DNA of 64,000 nucleotides from contig NC_068930.1 in the NCBI RefSeq assembly GCF_023091745.1, positions 8,950,262 through 9,014,261 of the forward strand, read 5' to 3'. Below the pieces are notes generated by a model. That model searched no databases, had not been told where the DNA came from, and saw nothing but the letters and a program-made list of their open reading frames with translations. The translations under genes and the position numbers were made by a program. Source of the stretch: Budorcas taxicolor (Eukaryota; Chordata; Mammalia; Artiodactyla; Bovidae). Shown one piece after another: positions 45,980-57,769 of this stretch. Position 1 is the stretch's first letter. Each line of letters opens with the position of its first letter.

Positions 45980-48900
45980 GTGAGCTCGGGCCTCGGGAAA
46001 GGTGACCCCGGCCACTGAGAGCAGACAGGTGAGCACGGGCCCCGAGGTGTTGCTGCAGCAACCGGACAGCCTGCAAGTGCTGTGCATTTTATTGCCCAAA
46101 GCCAATCTTAGTGGGTCCTCTCTTGCCCAGAGTCAATGATCACTTGCCTTCCTTGCATCTTACATGTAAGGACTAGTTAATAATAGTTAGGGGGGCATCC
46201 CAGGTGGCACAGCAGTAACGAATCTTCCTGCCGTTGCAAGGGATGCAAGAGACGCAGGTTCAATCCCTGGGTTGGGAAGATTCCCCTGGAGAAGGAAATG
46301 GCAATCCACTCCAGGATTCTCGCCTGGAGAATCCCCATGGACAGAGGAGCTTAGGAGCTTGGCGGGCTACAGTCCACGGAATTGCAAAGAACTGGACACA
46401 ACTGAGTGACTGAGCATGCCCCCACAGTAGTATTTAGGGCACCCTGCACTTTAGTCTTAGGATTTCTGAAAGGCAGAGAAAAACATTATAGCCAGAATGA
46501 CATGTTTAGGTTCTCTGATGTGAATAGCCTGCCCCAGTGCTGTGGGTTGGCCCCCGAGGTCCTTTCTCATGCAGTGGCTCCCTGTCCCACCAGCCTCCCC
46601 CCACCCCCGCCCCCCTCAGCACGTGCCAGCTCGTCTGTCTGTCCCGCGTACAAAGGTGACGACAAAGACACTTGTCCACATCGTTTTTACCCACGTAAAA
46701 TGATGAGGTTCTTTTCTGACTCTGAATTTTCTGTCAATAAAAGGATAGCATTTACACACATCCCTAAACATGCCTGAAGCCCCATGCTCTGGGACGTCCG
46801 TGATGTGGCTGCTGGCTGGGGCTGCAGAGCCCCTGTGACTCCCGTGTCCCAGATGTAGCCCGGCCCCCGGCCCGGGCCTGGAGAAGTCGCAGGGTTCAGG
46901 TGATCAGCGGCACAGTCTTTCCACTGGAACCGTCTTCACAGCCTGTGTGTGGGGGCTGCCTTGCCCAGAGGTGGGAGAGTTTCTGATCGCCTGCCTGGTG
47001 GCTGCCATCTTACAATGTCCAGAGAAGTAGCTGACACCCACTCAGCGAGAGGAGCACGAGGAGGGCAAGTCACCCGGAGGGCGAGTGAGTGTCCCTTCCC
47101 CTGACACCGCCAAGGATTACGGCACCAGGATAACTCGCTGAGTGGAGCTGAGCTGAGAAGCTTCTAATTCCCAGAGCTGCTTTGGATGGAGGCGTTTCAG
47201 GTGCATTCCCCTGGTACAGGGACAGGATCACAGTTGTTCCCCGTCCCACAGAGCGAGCAGAGAGGAGAATCCGTGCACGGCCCCCTTTCTCTATTGGGAC
47301 AGGAGCCCTGGTCTGGAGCAAAGGCTGTTTCTAGACACCTCACAGAAAGGGCTCCTACTTACACAGACACTCTGCAGAATCCTGACTGCCAAACCAGAGC
47401 CACACACAAGTGAGAATTACACTTCCGGCTCAGTAAGGACTGGTTTCTGGACTTGGAAGATGGGTGCCCAGGCTGTGGAACAGGCCTCTGGAGGGAACCT
47501 CTGCCTCCTGCCCTCCTGACGAAAGCCAAAGAAGCTGCCGCTGGAACGAGTCGGTGTGGGGGAGGCGCCCCCCAAAGCGGCACCATCCATTGCAGTCGCC
47601 ATAGGCCACCGATGTCCATTCAGATTTTCAATATAATTAGTTTAAATGAAACCAACATAAAACTTCAGTCCTCAGTCCCGTGAGCCACATTTCAGTGCCC
47701 TGTTGCCACGTGTGACGGGGGCTCCGACATTGACTGTCACAGCCGGAAGTGCTCCTTCCTTGCAGAAAGTTCAGTCGGACAGCAGTGCTCTGCACCTTTG
47801 GGGACATCTGCTCTCTGTTTCATCTGATGCCACTGTCCCTGTTTGGACTCCAGCTCCAGTTTGCCATGAGACTGACCTTGCCTCCTGCTTCACCTGAGCA
47901 GCAAGGCAGACCTCAGCTCCTGGCAAGTGTTTGCTACTGACTTTTTTTTTTAAGTCAGCGTTAGAACCCTTTATGTTTATACACTGAATGTTGTGCTGAG
48001 CTCCAGTAAGCTGAACTGTGCGATTGCTCCATTCTTGGAAGGCAGTCGAGCATAGCCGTGCCCACTTCTGCCCCCAGGCAGTTCTCAGAGCCCTAAGGAA
48101 GGTTCCACCATAGTCCTTTATAAACGACCACTGTGCACCACAGAGCTGCCAACCTCAAGAGCGCTTAGATCAGGACAGAAGCACTGTCTTTCCCCACAGG
48201 CTCTAACGCACTTGTTGGCCTTTGGTCCTGGCTCGAGCACATCCATTCCTCCTATGACGGCAGCGTCCTTCTCTGCTCCCCGCATTCTCCACCCCAGCCT
48301 GTGCCTGGCGCCCTGCACACACACAGGGCAGGTGGACTGGAAGCCTCTGGAGGAGAGCGGTCCCCACCCTGACATGCCACTTAGTGCTCCTTCACTGGAG
48401 TCTTAGCAAACCTTCAGAGAAAGATAAGCTCAGTTAGCTTCACTCACCTCTAAAAGTTCTGTCCTGAATGCTTGCTAGATGTTACACCTTTGTTTTGAAG
48501 TCTAAAACTGTCTTTAACAAATCCTAGGGACTGGGGTCTGTGAGCATCAGCTCATGTCAGTGTAGATTCTGTTTATTAAAGATGTGTGTAGAATGCTTGC
48601 TCACACATGGATGAGTCGCTAATTCAAGTTTCATCAGACACAAACCTCTAATCCAGTTCTGACATTCTGGAATGCACGTTCAAGAGATAATGCACACGGC
48701 CACCTGTGAGCCCACTCACCCTATGAACGCTTGTGCAGCACTGCTGCATTTTAAGCTTGAGTTGCAAAAATAAAACTGTCACTGAGTTGGTCACAGTCAA
48801 GGGAGGGGACCCTCGGGCAAACAGCTTGAGCCCACATGTGAGGTGGAGGGGGCTCCACTCGGCTCTAGGGGTACCATGGGGCCCTAAGTCCTGGTGGGGC

Positions 48901-50058
48901 TCCTCGCCCAGCCCTGCAGACAGATGAGGGTGGCCCCCACAACCTAAAGGATAAGTAGGAATTAAATGACAGTGGAGGTCTGGGAAGGACATTTCAGGCT
49001 GCAGGAAAAACCCAGCTTAGACATGGCATAAAGCCCTCGCATCGTGTAACATCTAGGTGACTCCAAGGGCAGCTGGATGAAAGCAGAATCCTGTCAGTTT
49101 AGATACGAAGGTAACTTTCATCTCTGCCCAACTCTAAAGACAGGAGCGAGGAGGAATGCCTTATCACCCTGAGGGTGAATATCAAAGAAAATACCATACC
49201 CAAAAGATAAAGCGGAATCAAATGCAGGATTTTTGCCCAATTATATGAAGTCCTGACCCTTGCCTGAACTCTTCTGGGTCCTTAACCCACATACTTGAGC
49301 TAAGGACCCCGAACAGACCTACACAGGGAGGGTGTCCACGCCCCCAGGATGCCCCCCTCAGGTGTCCTGGAGAGGTCCCAACGCAGTATCCTGAGCTGAG
49401 TGTTTGCTCTCTGACCCCTTGCCTTCCTACTTTGAACAGATGCGGTCTTGGGCCACTTGGCTCTAGGGGAATCCACTTGAATTGGCTATCATATTACTTT
49501 TCTGATGGATGGGCTTCAGAATGCACAAGCCTTGGATTGAGTTGAAACAGCTGAGCTTTTTTTAATTTAGAAACTTGAAAGTTCTTGATAGGATGCTTTC
49601 ATTTCATTCATTAAATTGTCGTTTTCACATTATTGCATGCTGCTCCTTGACACTTGAAAGGTGTCTGACGTCCATGGACACCCAGTCCAGGTCATCTCTG
49701 GACTCAAGTCCCCACCAAGAGCTGGCCATGATGCCCCATGGGCTCCGAATCCCTTTGCACTGTGTCCTTGAAGAGAACCTTCTCAAACTATCAGTTCTTG
49801 AAAAGGAGAGTGATGTGATCTATCCCTATTGAATATGGATAGATCCACATGTCAATGTTTGTTCAGTAATTACCTTTAGAACCTGTACCTCATGCCAAGT
49901 TCTGAGCTCCAGTGTCTAGATGTGGGGCGTGGAGGTTCCATGGGGAATCTACCACTCTGTGATGGCGACAGAGCCACTTCCTTGTACTGACTGTGAACTA
50001 TAGTATCAGTTCCTTCAATATGCATGTAAACCAATTACCATGTCTTTCTTTTTCTCAG
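45980..50058 (+). other. ADAMTS17: ADAMTS17 intron of 4.1 kb
   Basis: It contains one Bov-tA SINE (46192-46416) and a C-rich run near 46596-46615. I recognise nothing in 46417-50058 apart from the acceptor of the small exon. The last 20 bases (catgtctttctttttctcag) form a strong pyrimidine tract. Confidence 0.85.
46192..46416 (+). mobile_element. Bov-tA SINE, sense
   Basis: The tRNA-like head is altered ('gggcatcccaggtggcacag') but keeps the B box 'ggttcaatccc'. The Bov-A part follows to 'acacaactgagtgactgagc'. The flanking duplication is not clear. Confidence 0.85.
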
Positions 50059-50127
50059 TCAGGAATAATCTTTGTACCAAAGTGTCCACATGTGTGATGG
50101 CAAAGGCCGTTCCCAGGTGTTTCTCAT
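50059..50127 (+). CDS. ADAMTS17: ADAMTS17 69-nt symmetric cassette exon, four-cysteine insert
   Basis: The exon is 69 nt (23 codons) and phase 1 at both ends. A strong acceptor (tgtctttctttttctcag) precedes it and a strong donor (T|gtaaga) follows. Read in the phase left by the exon at 45859, it is fully open: VRNNLCTKVSTCVMA, then KAVPRCFS, with the last base T starting a Cys codon completed by the next exon. It therefore adds four cysteines at the junction of the Cys-rich domain and the spacer. The human ADAMTS17 protein as I remember it carries a very similar segment (VKNDLCTKVSTC...), which supports a real, conserved exon. Skipping it keeps the frame and restores the usual ADAMTS sequence at this junction. 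It is shorter than its neighbours and would be missed by ORF length filters. Confidence 0.88.
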
Positions 50128-52194
50128 GTAAGATTCTGGCTATTCCGAGCAGAGCTAGTGGTGATATGCCTGGTGTGGGGCTCTTACCTCGCTTATGTGC
50201 CTGAATGTTTGCTAAGTAGAGTCAGTGGGAGGGAGTCATGTATGAAGCCGTGGATAAACACATATCGCTTATGTGTAATTGATGTGTAAGACTGATGACC
50301 TAAAGGAAAAGCTACAGAATAAAACCAATTCTAAGTCTATAAAAGATAAAGATTCATCAGATCAGGGGCCATACAGAAACATATGTCAGTATGCCGGGGA
50401 CACGTCTTCACTCTCCTCAGCCTCACCTGGCACTTTGGCAGAAAACACTAAGATTTGCCAGAGAATGGAAGTTTCCGCATTACATGGCTGGGCTTTCCAA
50501 AAGGCAAAGGACACTTGACAAGACCCTCCTGGTCTTCGTGCTGGAGATAAAGGCCATGGCCTTGTTCAGCCCACCTGCACTGACCTCACATTCTGAGAAC
50601 TGAGCCAGGATATTAGCCAGACTCCTGGGCTTCCCAAATCATTTTCGACTGGAACCAGAGAAACCATTAAGAATAAACATAAAGACAGTAATACTCTGAC
50701 AAACAACTTTTGTAAACAGCAAAAACTAAAAACTTACACAAAGGCCTCCCCATGCATTTTTAAAGATTATTACCCCTCCCAAAAGAAAAAAAAAAAACCT
50801 TTGATTTTTTTTTTTCTTTTTGTACATGTTTGATACAATCGTTTGGAAGTGTCCCAGTCAGTGTAGCCAGGGTATTACCTGTGTTCCATCATGGCACCTT
50901 ATCAACTCAATGGTTTTCTTCCAAAGAAAGTTAATGCTGCTGAAGCCTGTAACAAGGGGAAAATATGATCTAAATAAACTACATGTAAAGCTCAGACAAA
51001 AGGTATTTTGCAGGGAAATGTGCTTATAGCCTTGTGATATGAATTATTCAGAAAATTTGAGGCAGGTTGAAGATCAACATCATTTTAAGGTCAACATCAG
51101 TTTGAACTTCCTCCTGACTACTTGTCCTGATGGCAAAAATTACATGTTCTCCTAGAATAATGGCAACAATATTAACTTTTATCCATGGCTTCCTCATGAC
51201 ACTAAAGTGTGTCCCTCTAACTGGATTTCTCCTGCTTAATGGCAGAGGCTAGAATGGAAAATTAAAGGTAGTCTTGTGTCTTCCCTAAAGTGTGACTCTA
51301 TCCTGTGAATTCCTGGGGTAAACTGCCCCCCTCCGTTTCACGCCATCCACAGAGTGATAACTGGCATCTGCAGAGGGGAGACATCTGGCATGAGGGATGG
51401 CAAGGTGCTTTGGGGCTTGGTGCTGGGTCTCTTTCCCTGGCTGGCCACTCTTCATGCCAACCTTGGGCTGGGCTTTGGGCTCTGTCGGGGACAGTGCATG
51501 AGAGATGGTGTCCTTGGTTTGTGGACAGAGGCCCCGCTTTTCACTTCAGGGATTTTCTCTTTCATTATTTCATCATTCCATGTCATGAGCAGAGAAGCTC
51601 ATCTTAGAAGGAAAGGTTAGCAGAGCCCAAGGACAGCAATGCCCTGCCCCATTATTCAGGGATTACCTTTATTCAGACACAACTGCGCTGTGTGTCTGCC
51701 CTGAGCTCTTCACTCCCCGTCAGCCTCTGTCCACCAGGGTACTTGAGAAAGGAGAGGAAGCAGGTGCCTTTTCAGGGCTACTACATGTGCCAAATCTAAG
51801 CTTAGAAATAGGCCGATGAGCACACATCCAGTGCAGATGCCCCTTGCTGTGGAATGTAGAAAGTTAACTGGTTGGGACCTTAGCAAATATGTCTGTTGCC
51901 TTTGGTTCTGCTGGTGATGCTAACACCAAGATTTGTTAGGCACAAAATAGGAAAAGTCCATGTAACAGCAGCAATTTTCAGAGATCTTGTTACCAGGTCA
52001 GTTCAATGATTTAAATGGGAATTTCTCCAAAAAAGGTTTTAATCACCACCAACCCTGAACAATTTTGTGTTCATTTTTGATACTTCACTGTCTTCTATGC
52101 CTGGAATCCAATGAGTCTTCAAACTTCCCAAGAAGGAATACTTTTCTCTAAGAGAGATTTGTGATATAAAATCCATTGCTGTGATCCTCAAAGG

Positions 52195-52460
52195 TTTTTT
52201 TTTTTTTTTTTTTTTTTTTGCATTCCTGAAGCAAAAATTGTTTTTAATCAAAAAACCTTGCCTCATGCTATGAGGCTAAGCGGTAAAGGATGCAGGAGAT
52301 GTGGGTTCGATCCCTGCATTGGGAAGATCTCCTGGGGAAAGAAATGGCAACCCACTCCAGTATTCTTGCCTGGGAAATCTCATGGACAGAGGAGCCTGGT
52401 TGTCTACAGTCTATGGGGTTGCAAAGAGTCAGACTCAACTTAGCATCTATACAACAACAG
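52195..52460 (+). mobile_element. T-run followed by a Bov-tA SINE
   Basis: There are 25 consecutive T at 52195-52219. A sense Bov-tA follows from about 52259: a shortened tRNA-like head with the B box 'gggttcgatccc', then 'aatggcaacccactccagta', ending 'cagactcaacttagca'. The T-run is separated from the SINE by about 40 bp and may be a separate event. Confidence 0.8.
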
Positions 52461-53269
52461 CACGCTGAAAGGACTGGAAAGTGGAGGGGCTGTGCCTGCA
52501 AGTTGGTGCTGCTGCCCTTAAGTGAGAGGTGGTTGGAGGGCATCAACTGGAGGACCATACTCCCACCTGGTTCAGGAAGTCATCCTGCCTGCCTGGGAAT
52601 CAGGGAGGATCAGGGCACAAGAAGTAGACAACTCATACCGAACTGTGTCAACATCTGTGAAGTCTTCCTAAGCACAAAACATTTATTTGTAGGCATCCAA
52701 GACTGGATCTTTAGTAACAATGCCAAAATATTTTCTATCAAGACTCAAGGACTCCACTAAACTTTCCATCTGGGATGGCTGGTTGAACACAGGTGTTTAT
52801 CTTCTTGGCTTCTCATGATCACCTTAAAATGAATGAGCAGGAACTTATTAAAAGGTCTAGGGAGAGTAAGCTCATATCAAGTGGATGTTCATATGTTGTT
52901 TGAATGAGAATAAATAGATTTGGTTTAGATGTAGTAAATAAGCAAACAAGCAAAACACACACTGCCACAGTTACCTTGGAGGAAAAAGGGAACACGGCGG
53001 AGCAGGTCCTAATACTCATACACACCACTGTCATTCACATTTTAAGGGTCAAAATAAGTTACATGGTCACATAATTTTAAGAGGTCAAGGAAAGGCATTC
53101 CTACCATGATTCCAGAGAGAGACCTGACAATATTTGGTGGCCAGCCCCATGACACAGCACCTCTAGCAAACTTCTCTGCCTTCTGGTATTTTGGTTGCCA
53201 ACACATGATATCATTCCCTGGCCCCTAACTGAAAGCCAGTCCTGATAAGCAGCAAACACCATCCATGTA

Positions 53270-54175
53270 CAGTAGACTCCCTTATCCCTGGGGGGTATCT
53301 TTCAACACCCCCAGTGGACGACTGAAAGCATAAATGGTATGGGGCACTATATATATTGGGTTGGCCAAAAGGTTCCTTCAGGTTTCTACATAACGTCTTA
53401 TGGAAAAACCCAAATGAATTTTTTGGTTATCCCAATACTATGCTTTTTTCCCTACAAATACACAACCTGAGATGAAGTCTAATATATAAATTAGGCACAG
53501 TAAGAGATTAGTAATGACTAATAATAAAATAGAATGATTACAGTACTATCCTGTAATACGAACTATGTAAACGTGGTATTTCTCTCTCAAAATATCTTAC
53601 TGTACAAATTTAATGCCTTTTCCATCTTAATTAAGCACTTAGCATGCACTGTGGGCATGAACTTTTGCAGTTTGAGATGTGAGAGCAAATTTCTTTTTAC
53701 CTTGTGCACAGTTTTATCAATGGAAGATTCATTCTTACCATAGATCTTAGCAACCTAAGCATATGATTTTTTTTCCCCCTTTCTTTGTTAAGTCTAGAAC
53801 TTTCACCTTTTCACTTAAGGAAGAACTTTACAGCTTCTCTTTGGCATGTGCAAATTGCCACCATCACTACTCTGGTGCCTTGGGGCCATTATAAAGTAAA
53901 ATAAAGATCACTTGACTGTTGTGAAACTGCAACAGTCAGTCTGATAAGAGATGGCTACTAAGTGACTAGTAGGCAGGTTATGGTTAACAAAGGGATAATT
54001 CACGTTCTGGGCAGGACGGAGTGGGACTGTGTGAGATTTCATCACGTTAGTCAAATGGCATGCAATTTTAAACTTATTGTTATTTCTGGAATCTTCTATT
54101 TAATATTGTTAGACTACAATTAACTGCAGGTAGCTAAAACTACAGAAAGTTACACTGCAGATAAGGAGGTTACTG
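53270..54175. mobile_element. Tigger-like (pogo) DNA transposon with both inverted ends
   Basis: The 906-bp element has inverted ends CAGTAGACTCCCTTATC (from 53270) and, as the complement of the far end, CAGTAACCTCCTTATC (ending 54175). TA dinucleotides at 53268-53269 and 54176-54177 are the target duplication. The internal phrases 'aattaggcacagtaagagat' and 'caaaatatcttactgtac' match a Tigger-type nonautonomous element as I remember it. There is no transposase frame. A mariner miniature element is inserted in it. Confidence 0.82.
53356..53435. mobile_element. 80-bp mariner miniature element
   Basis: It starts TTGGGTTGGCCAAAA and ends with the complement of a similar end (ttttttggttatcccaa), with TA on each side (53354-53355, 53436-53437). 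The two halves can fold into an imperfect hairpin. It is typical of the mariner family widespread in ruminants. Confidence 0.85.
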
Positions 54176-54619
54176 TATGTAGAGGCAACTCATCTACGGC
54201 ATCCTTCTCAGAAGAGTCTGCAACAAATGGGAGAGACCAAGATAACTGAAATGTGAAAAATAAGATGACTCAAATAATAGAAGTTCCAGATCTCTCATAA
54301 CTATTCTTAGAAATGTTTCAGAAGTGATTTTACTCAAAAAACCAGTACAGAGTGCCATGAGAAGAAGCAATCAGAAAACAAAAAGGAGATCTCAATTATT
54401 AAAACTATGACTATCATATTAAAACCTTGGAATAAAAAGCAACATACATAAAGAAATGACAAATGACAGAAAAAAATGAATGCAAGTCTAGTTTGAGTTT
54501 CAGTCCAAAATATATTAAATACACATTAATAGATATAAAATATATTTAATGGCTCTTGCTTATCAAATAAAAACAAGCCGGTAGGAGAATGGACACCACT
54601 TGTGAATACGGTACTTAAC

Positions 54620-54870
54620 TGAAGAGAAAACACAAATGACCAATAAGTATATGCTAACATGCAGAGCCACACTGATAATGAGAGAAATGCAAATTACATC
54701 TATAATATCTACTTTTTCACATCTTAGACCAGCAAATATCAAGAGGATTGATAATATCAATTATCTAAACATGTGGACCAACATGTATTCTCCTATAGAA
54801 TTGGCTTACTTCTATATTAAGCCATTATGGAGAGCAATTTAATGTACATTTAACATTTAAACTGCATGTA
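54620..54870 (+). mobile_element. Old L1 LINE 3' fragment, sense
   Basis: 'gagagaaatgcaaattacatc' and 'attatggagagcaatttaat' follow the L1 3' region in the + direction. Related sequence ('gacccagcaattctcac', then 'gctgttcattgcaattt') resumes at 57682-57770 on the other side of the BovB, so it is probably the same interrupted copy. Confidence 0.6.
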
Positions 54871-55117
54871 TATTTTTTCAGTAGACAGATTTATTATTGA
54901 CCTCTGTGTTGAATAGAATGCAGGTGAGTCAAGACATTCTAGGTTTGGTTGTTTTTAGTTTTAGGCTAAAACTGTCAATATTTATACTTTCCCACAGTGG
55001 TAATGATGTCATCTTCACTCTAAAGTGCAATTAGAAAACAAGCTTCTTTCTCTAAAGCTGACTTCTTGGAAACAGTCCTAGGACTTAGCACAAAGCAGTA
55101 AGTTTTACTTAAGAAAT

Positions 55118-55163
55118 ACTCAATTTGCATGTATGTTGAATGGAAACTCAATTTGCATGTATG
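55118..55163 (+). repeat. 28-bp tandem repeat before the BovB
   Basis: 'actcaatttgcatgtatg' occurs at 55118-55135 and again at 55146-55163, 28 bp apart. The second copy ends at the BovB insertion point. Confidence 0.75.
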
Positions 55164-57671
55164 CTGAACAGTTGAACAGTTCAGTGGTTCAATGAAGACC
55201 TACAAGACCTTCTAGAAATAACACCCCCAAAAGATGTCCTTTTCATTATAGGGGACTGGAATGCCAAAGTAGGAAGTCAAGACACACCTGGAGTAACAGG
55301 CAGATTTGGCCTTGGAGTACAGAATGAAGCAGAGCAAAGGCTAATAGAGTTTTGCCAAGAAAACACACGGGTCATAGCAAACACCCTCTTCCAACAACAC
55401 AAGAGAAGACTCTACACATGGACATCACCAGATGGTCAATACCAAAATCAGATTGATTACATTCTTTGCAGCCAAAGATGGAGAAGCTCTATACAGTCAG
55501 CAAAAACAAGACCGGGAGCTGACTGTGGCTCAGATCATGAACTCCTTATTGCCAAATTCAGACTTAAATTGAAGAAAGTAGGGAAAACCACTAGACCATT
55601 AGGTATGACCTAAATCAAATCCCTTATGATTATACAGTGGAAGTGACAAATAGATTCAAGGGACTAGATCTGATAGACAGACTGCCTGAAGAACTATGGA
55701 CGGAGGTTTGTGACATTGTGCAGGAGGCTGTGATGAAGACCATCCCCAAGAAAAACAAATGCAAAAAGGCAAAATGGTTGTCTGAGGAGGACTTACAGAT
55801 AGCTGAGAAAAGAGCAGTGAAAGGCAAAGGAGAAAAGGAAAGATATACCCATTTGAATGCAGAGTTCCAAAGAATAGCAAGGCGAGAGAAGAAAACCTTC
55901 CTCAGTGATCAATGCAAAGAAGTAAAGGAAAACAATATAATGGGAAAAACTAGAGATCTCTTCAAAAAATTAGAGATAGCAAGGGAACTTTTCATGCAAA
56001 GATAGGCACAATAAAGGACAGAAATAGTATGGACCTAACAGAAGCAGAAGATATTAAGAAGAGGTGGCAAGAATACACAGAAGAACTATACAAAAGAGAT
56101 CTTCATGACCAAGATAATCACGATGGCGTGATCACTCACCTAGAGCCAGACATCCTGGAATGTGAAGTCAAGTGAGCCTTGAGAGGCATCACTACGAACG
56201 AAGCTAGTGGAGGTGATGAAATTCCAGTTAAGCTATTTCATATCCTAAAAGATGATGCTGTGGAAGTGCTGCACTCAATATGCCAGCAAATTTGGAAAAC
56301 TCAGCAGTGGCCACAGGACTGGAAAAAGTCAGTTTTCATTCCAATCCCAAAGAAAGGCAATGCCAAAGAATGCTCAGACTACTGCACAATTGCACTCATC
56401 TCACATGCTAGCAAAGTCATGCTCAAAATTCTCCAAGACAGGCTTCAGCAACACGTGAACCGTGAACTTCCTGATGTTCAAGCTGATTTTAAAAAAGGCA
56501 GGGGAACCAGAGATCAAATTGCCAACATCCGCTGGATCATGGAAAAAGCAAGAGAGTTCCAGAAAAACATCTCTTTCTGCTTTATTGACTATACCAAAGC
56601 CTTTGACTGTGTGGATCACAATAAACTGTGGAAAATTCTGAAAGAGATGAGAATACCAGACCACCTGACCTGCCTCTTGAGAAACCTGTATGCAGGTCAG
56701 GAAGCAGCAGTTAGAACTGGACATGGAACAACAGACTGCTTCCAAATAGGAAAAGGAGTACGTCAAGGCTGCATATTGTCACCCTGCTTATTTAACTTCT
56801 ATGCAGAGTACATCATGAGAAATGCTGGGCTGGAAGAAGCACCAGCTGGAATCAAGATTGCCGGGAGAAACATCAATAACCTCAGATATGCAAATGACAC
56901 CACCCTTATGGCAGAAAGTGAAGAGAAACTAAAAAGCCTCTTGATGAAAGTGAGAGAGGAGAGTGAAAAAGTTGGCTTAAAACTCAACTTTCAGAAAACT
57001 AAGATCATGACATTCGGTCCCATCACTTCATGGCAAATAGATGGGGAAACAGTGGAAACAGTGAGAGACTATTTTGGGGGGCTCCCAAATCACTGCAGAT
57101 GGTGATTGCAGCCGTGAAATCAAAAGACGCTTGCTCCTTCAAAGAAAAGTTATGACCAACCTAGACAGCTTATTAAAAAGCAGAGACATCACTTTGCCAA
57201 CAAACGTCCATCTAGTCAAAGCTATGGTTTTTCCAGTAGTCATGTATGGATGTGAGAGTTGGACCATAAAGAAAGCTGAGCAGCGAAGAATTGATGCCTT
57301 TGAACTGTGGTGTTGGAGAAGACTGTGGTGTTGAGAGTCCCTTGGACTGCAAGGAGATCCAAACAGTCTATCCTAAAGGAAATCAGTCCTGAATATTCAC
57401 TGGAAGGACTGATGATGAAGCTGAAACTCCAGTACTTTGGCCACGTGATGCAAAGAGCTGACTCATTTGAAAAGACCCTGATGCTGGGAAAGATTCAGAG
57501 CAGGAGGAGAAGGGATGACAGAGGATGAGATGGTTGGATGGCATCACCGACTCAATAGACGTGAATTTGAGTAAACTCCAGGAGTTGGTGATGGACAGGG
57601 AAGCCTGGCATGCTGCTGTCCATGGGGTCGCAAAGAGTCGGATACAACTGAGTGACTGAGCTGAACTGAAC
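55164..57671 (+). mobile_element. BovB LINE, 2.5 kb, sense, coding frame broken
   Basis: It begins inside the endonuclease domain (GDWNAKVGSQDTPG) and runs through the reverse transcriptase to the terminal 'gagctgaactgaactg'. The target duplication is tgcatgtatg (55154-55163) against tgcaggtatg (57672-57681). The frame shifts near 55975 and 57080 and meets a stop near 56174. The catalytic YADD motif has become YAND near 56887. It is 5' truncated and dead. Confidence 0.88.
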
Positions 57672-57769
57672 TGCAGGTATGTTTGACCCAGCAATTCTCA
57701 CAGCTGACGTGTGTGACATTGTATATATGCATAGATAGACATGCAAAGCTGTTCATTGCAATTTATGAT

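Noticed and set aside
56179..57105. 308-codon open frame on the + strand resembling reverse transcriptase
   Set aside because: It is part of the decayed BovB at 55164-57671, with YAND at the active site and frameshifts on both sides.
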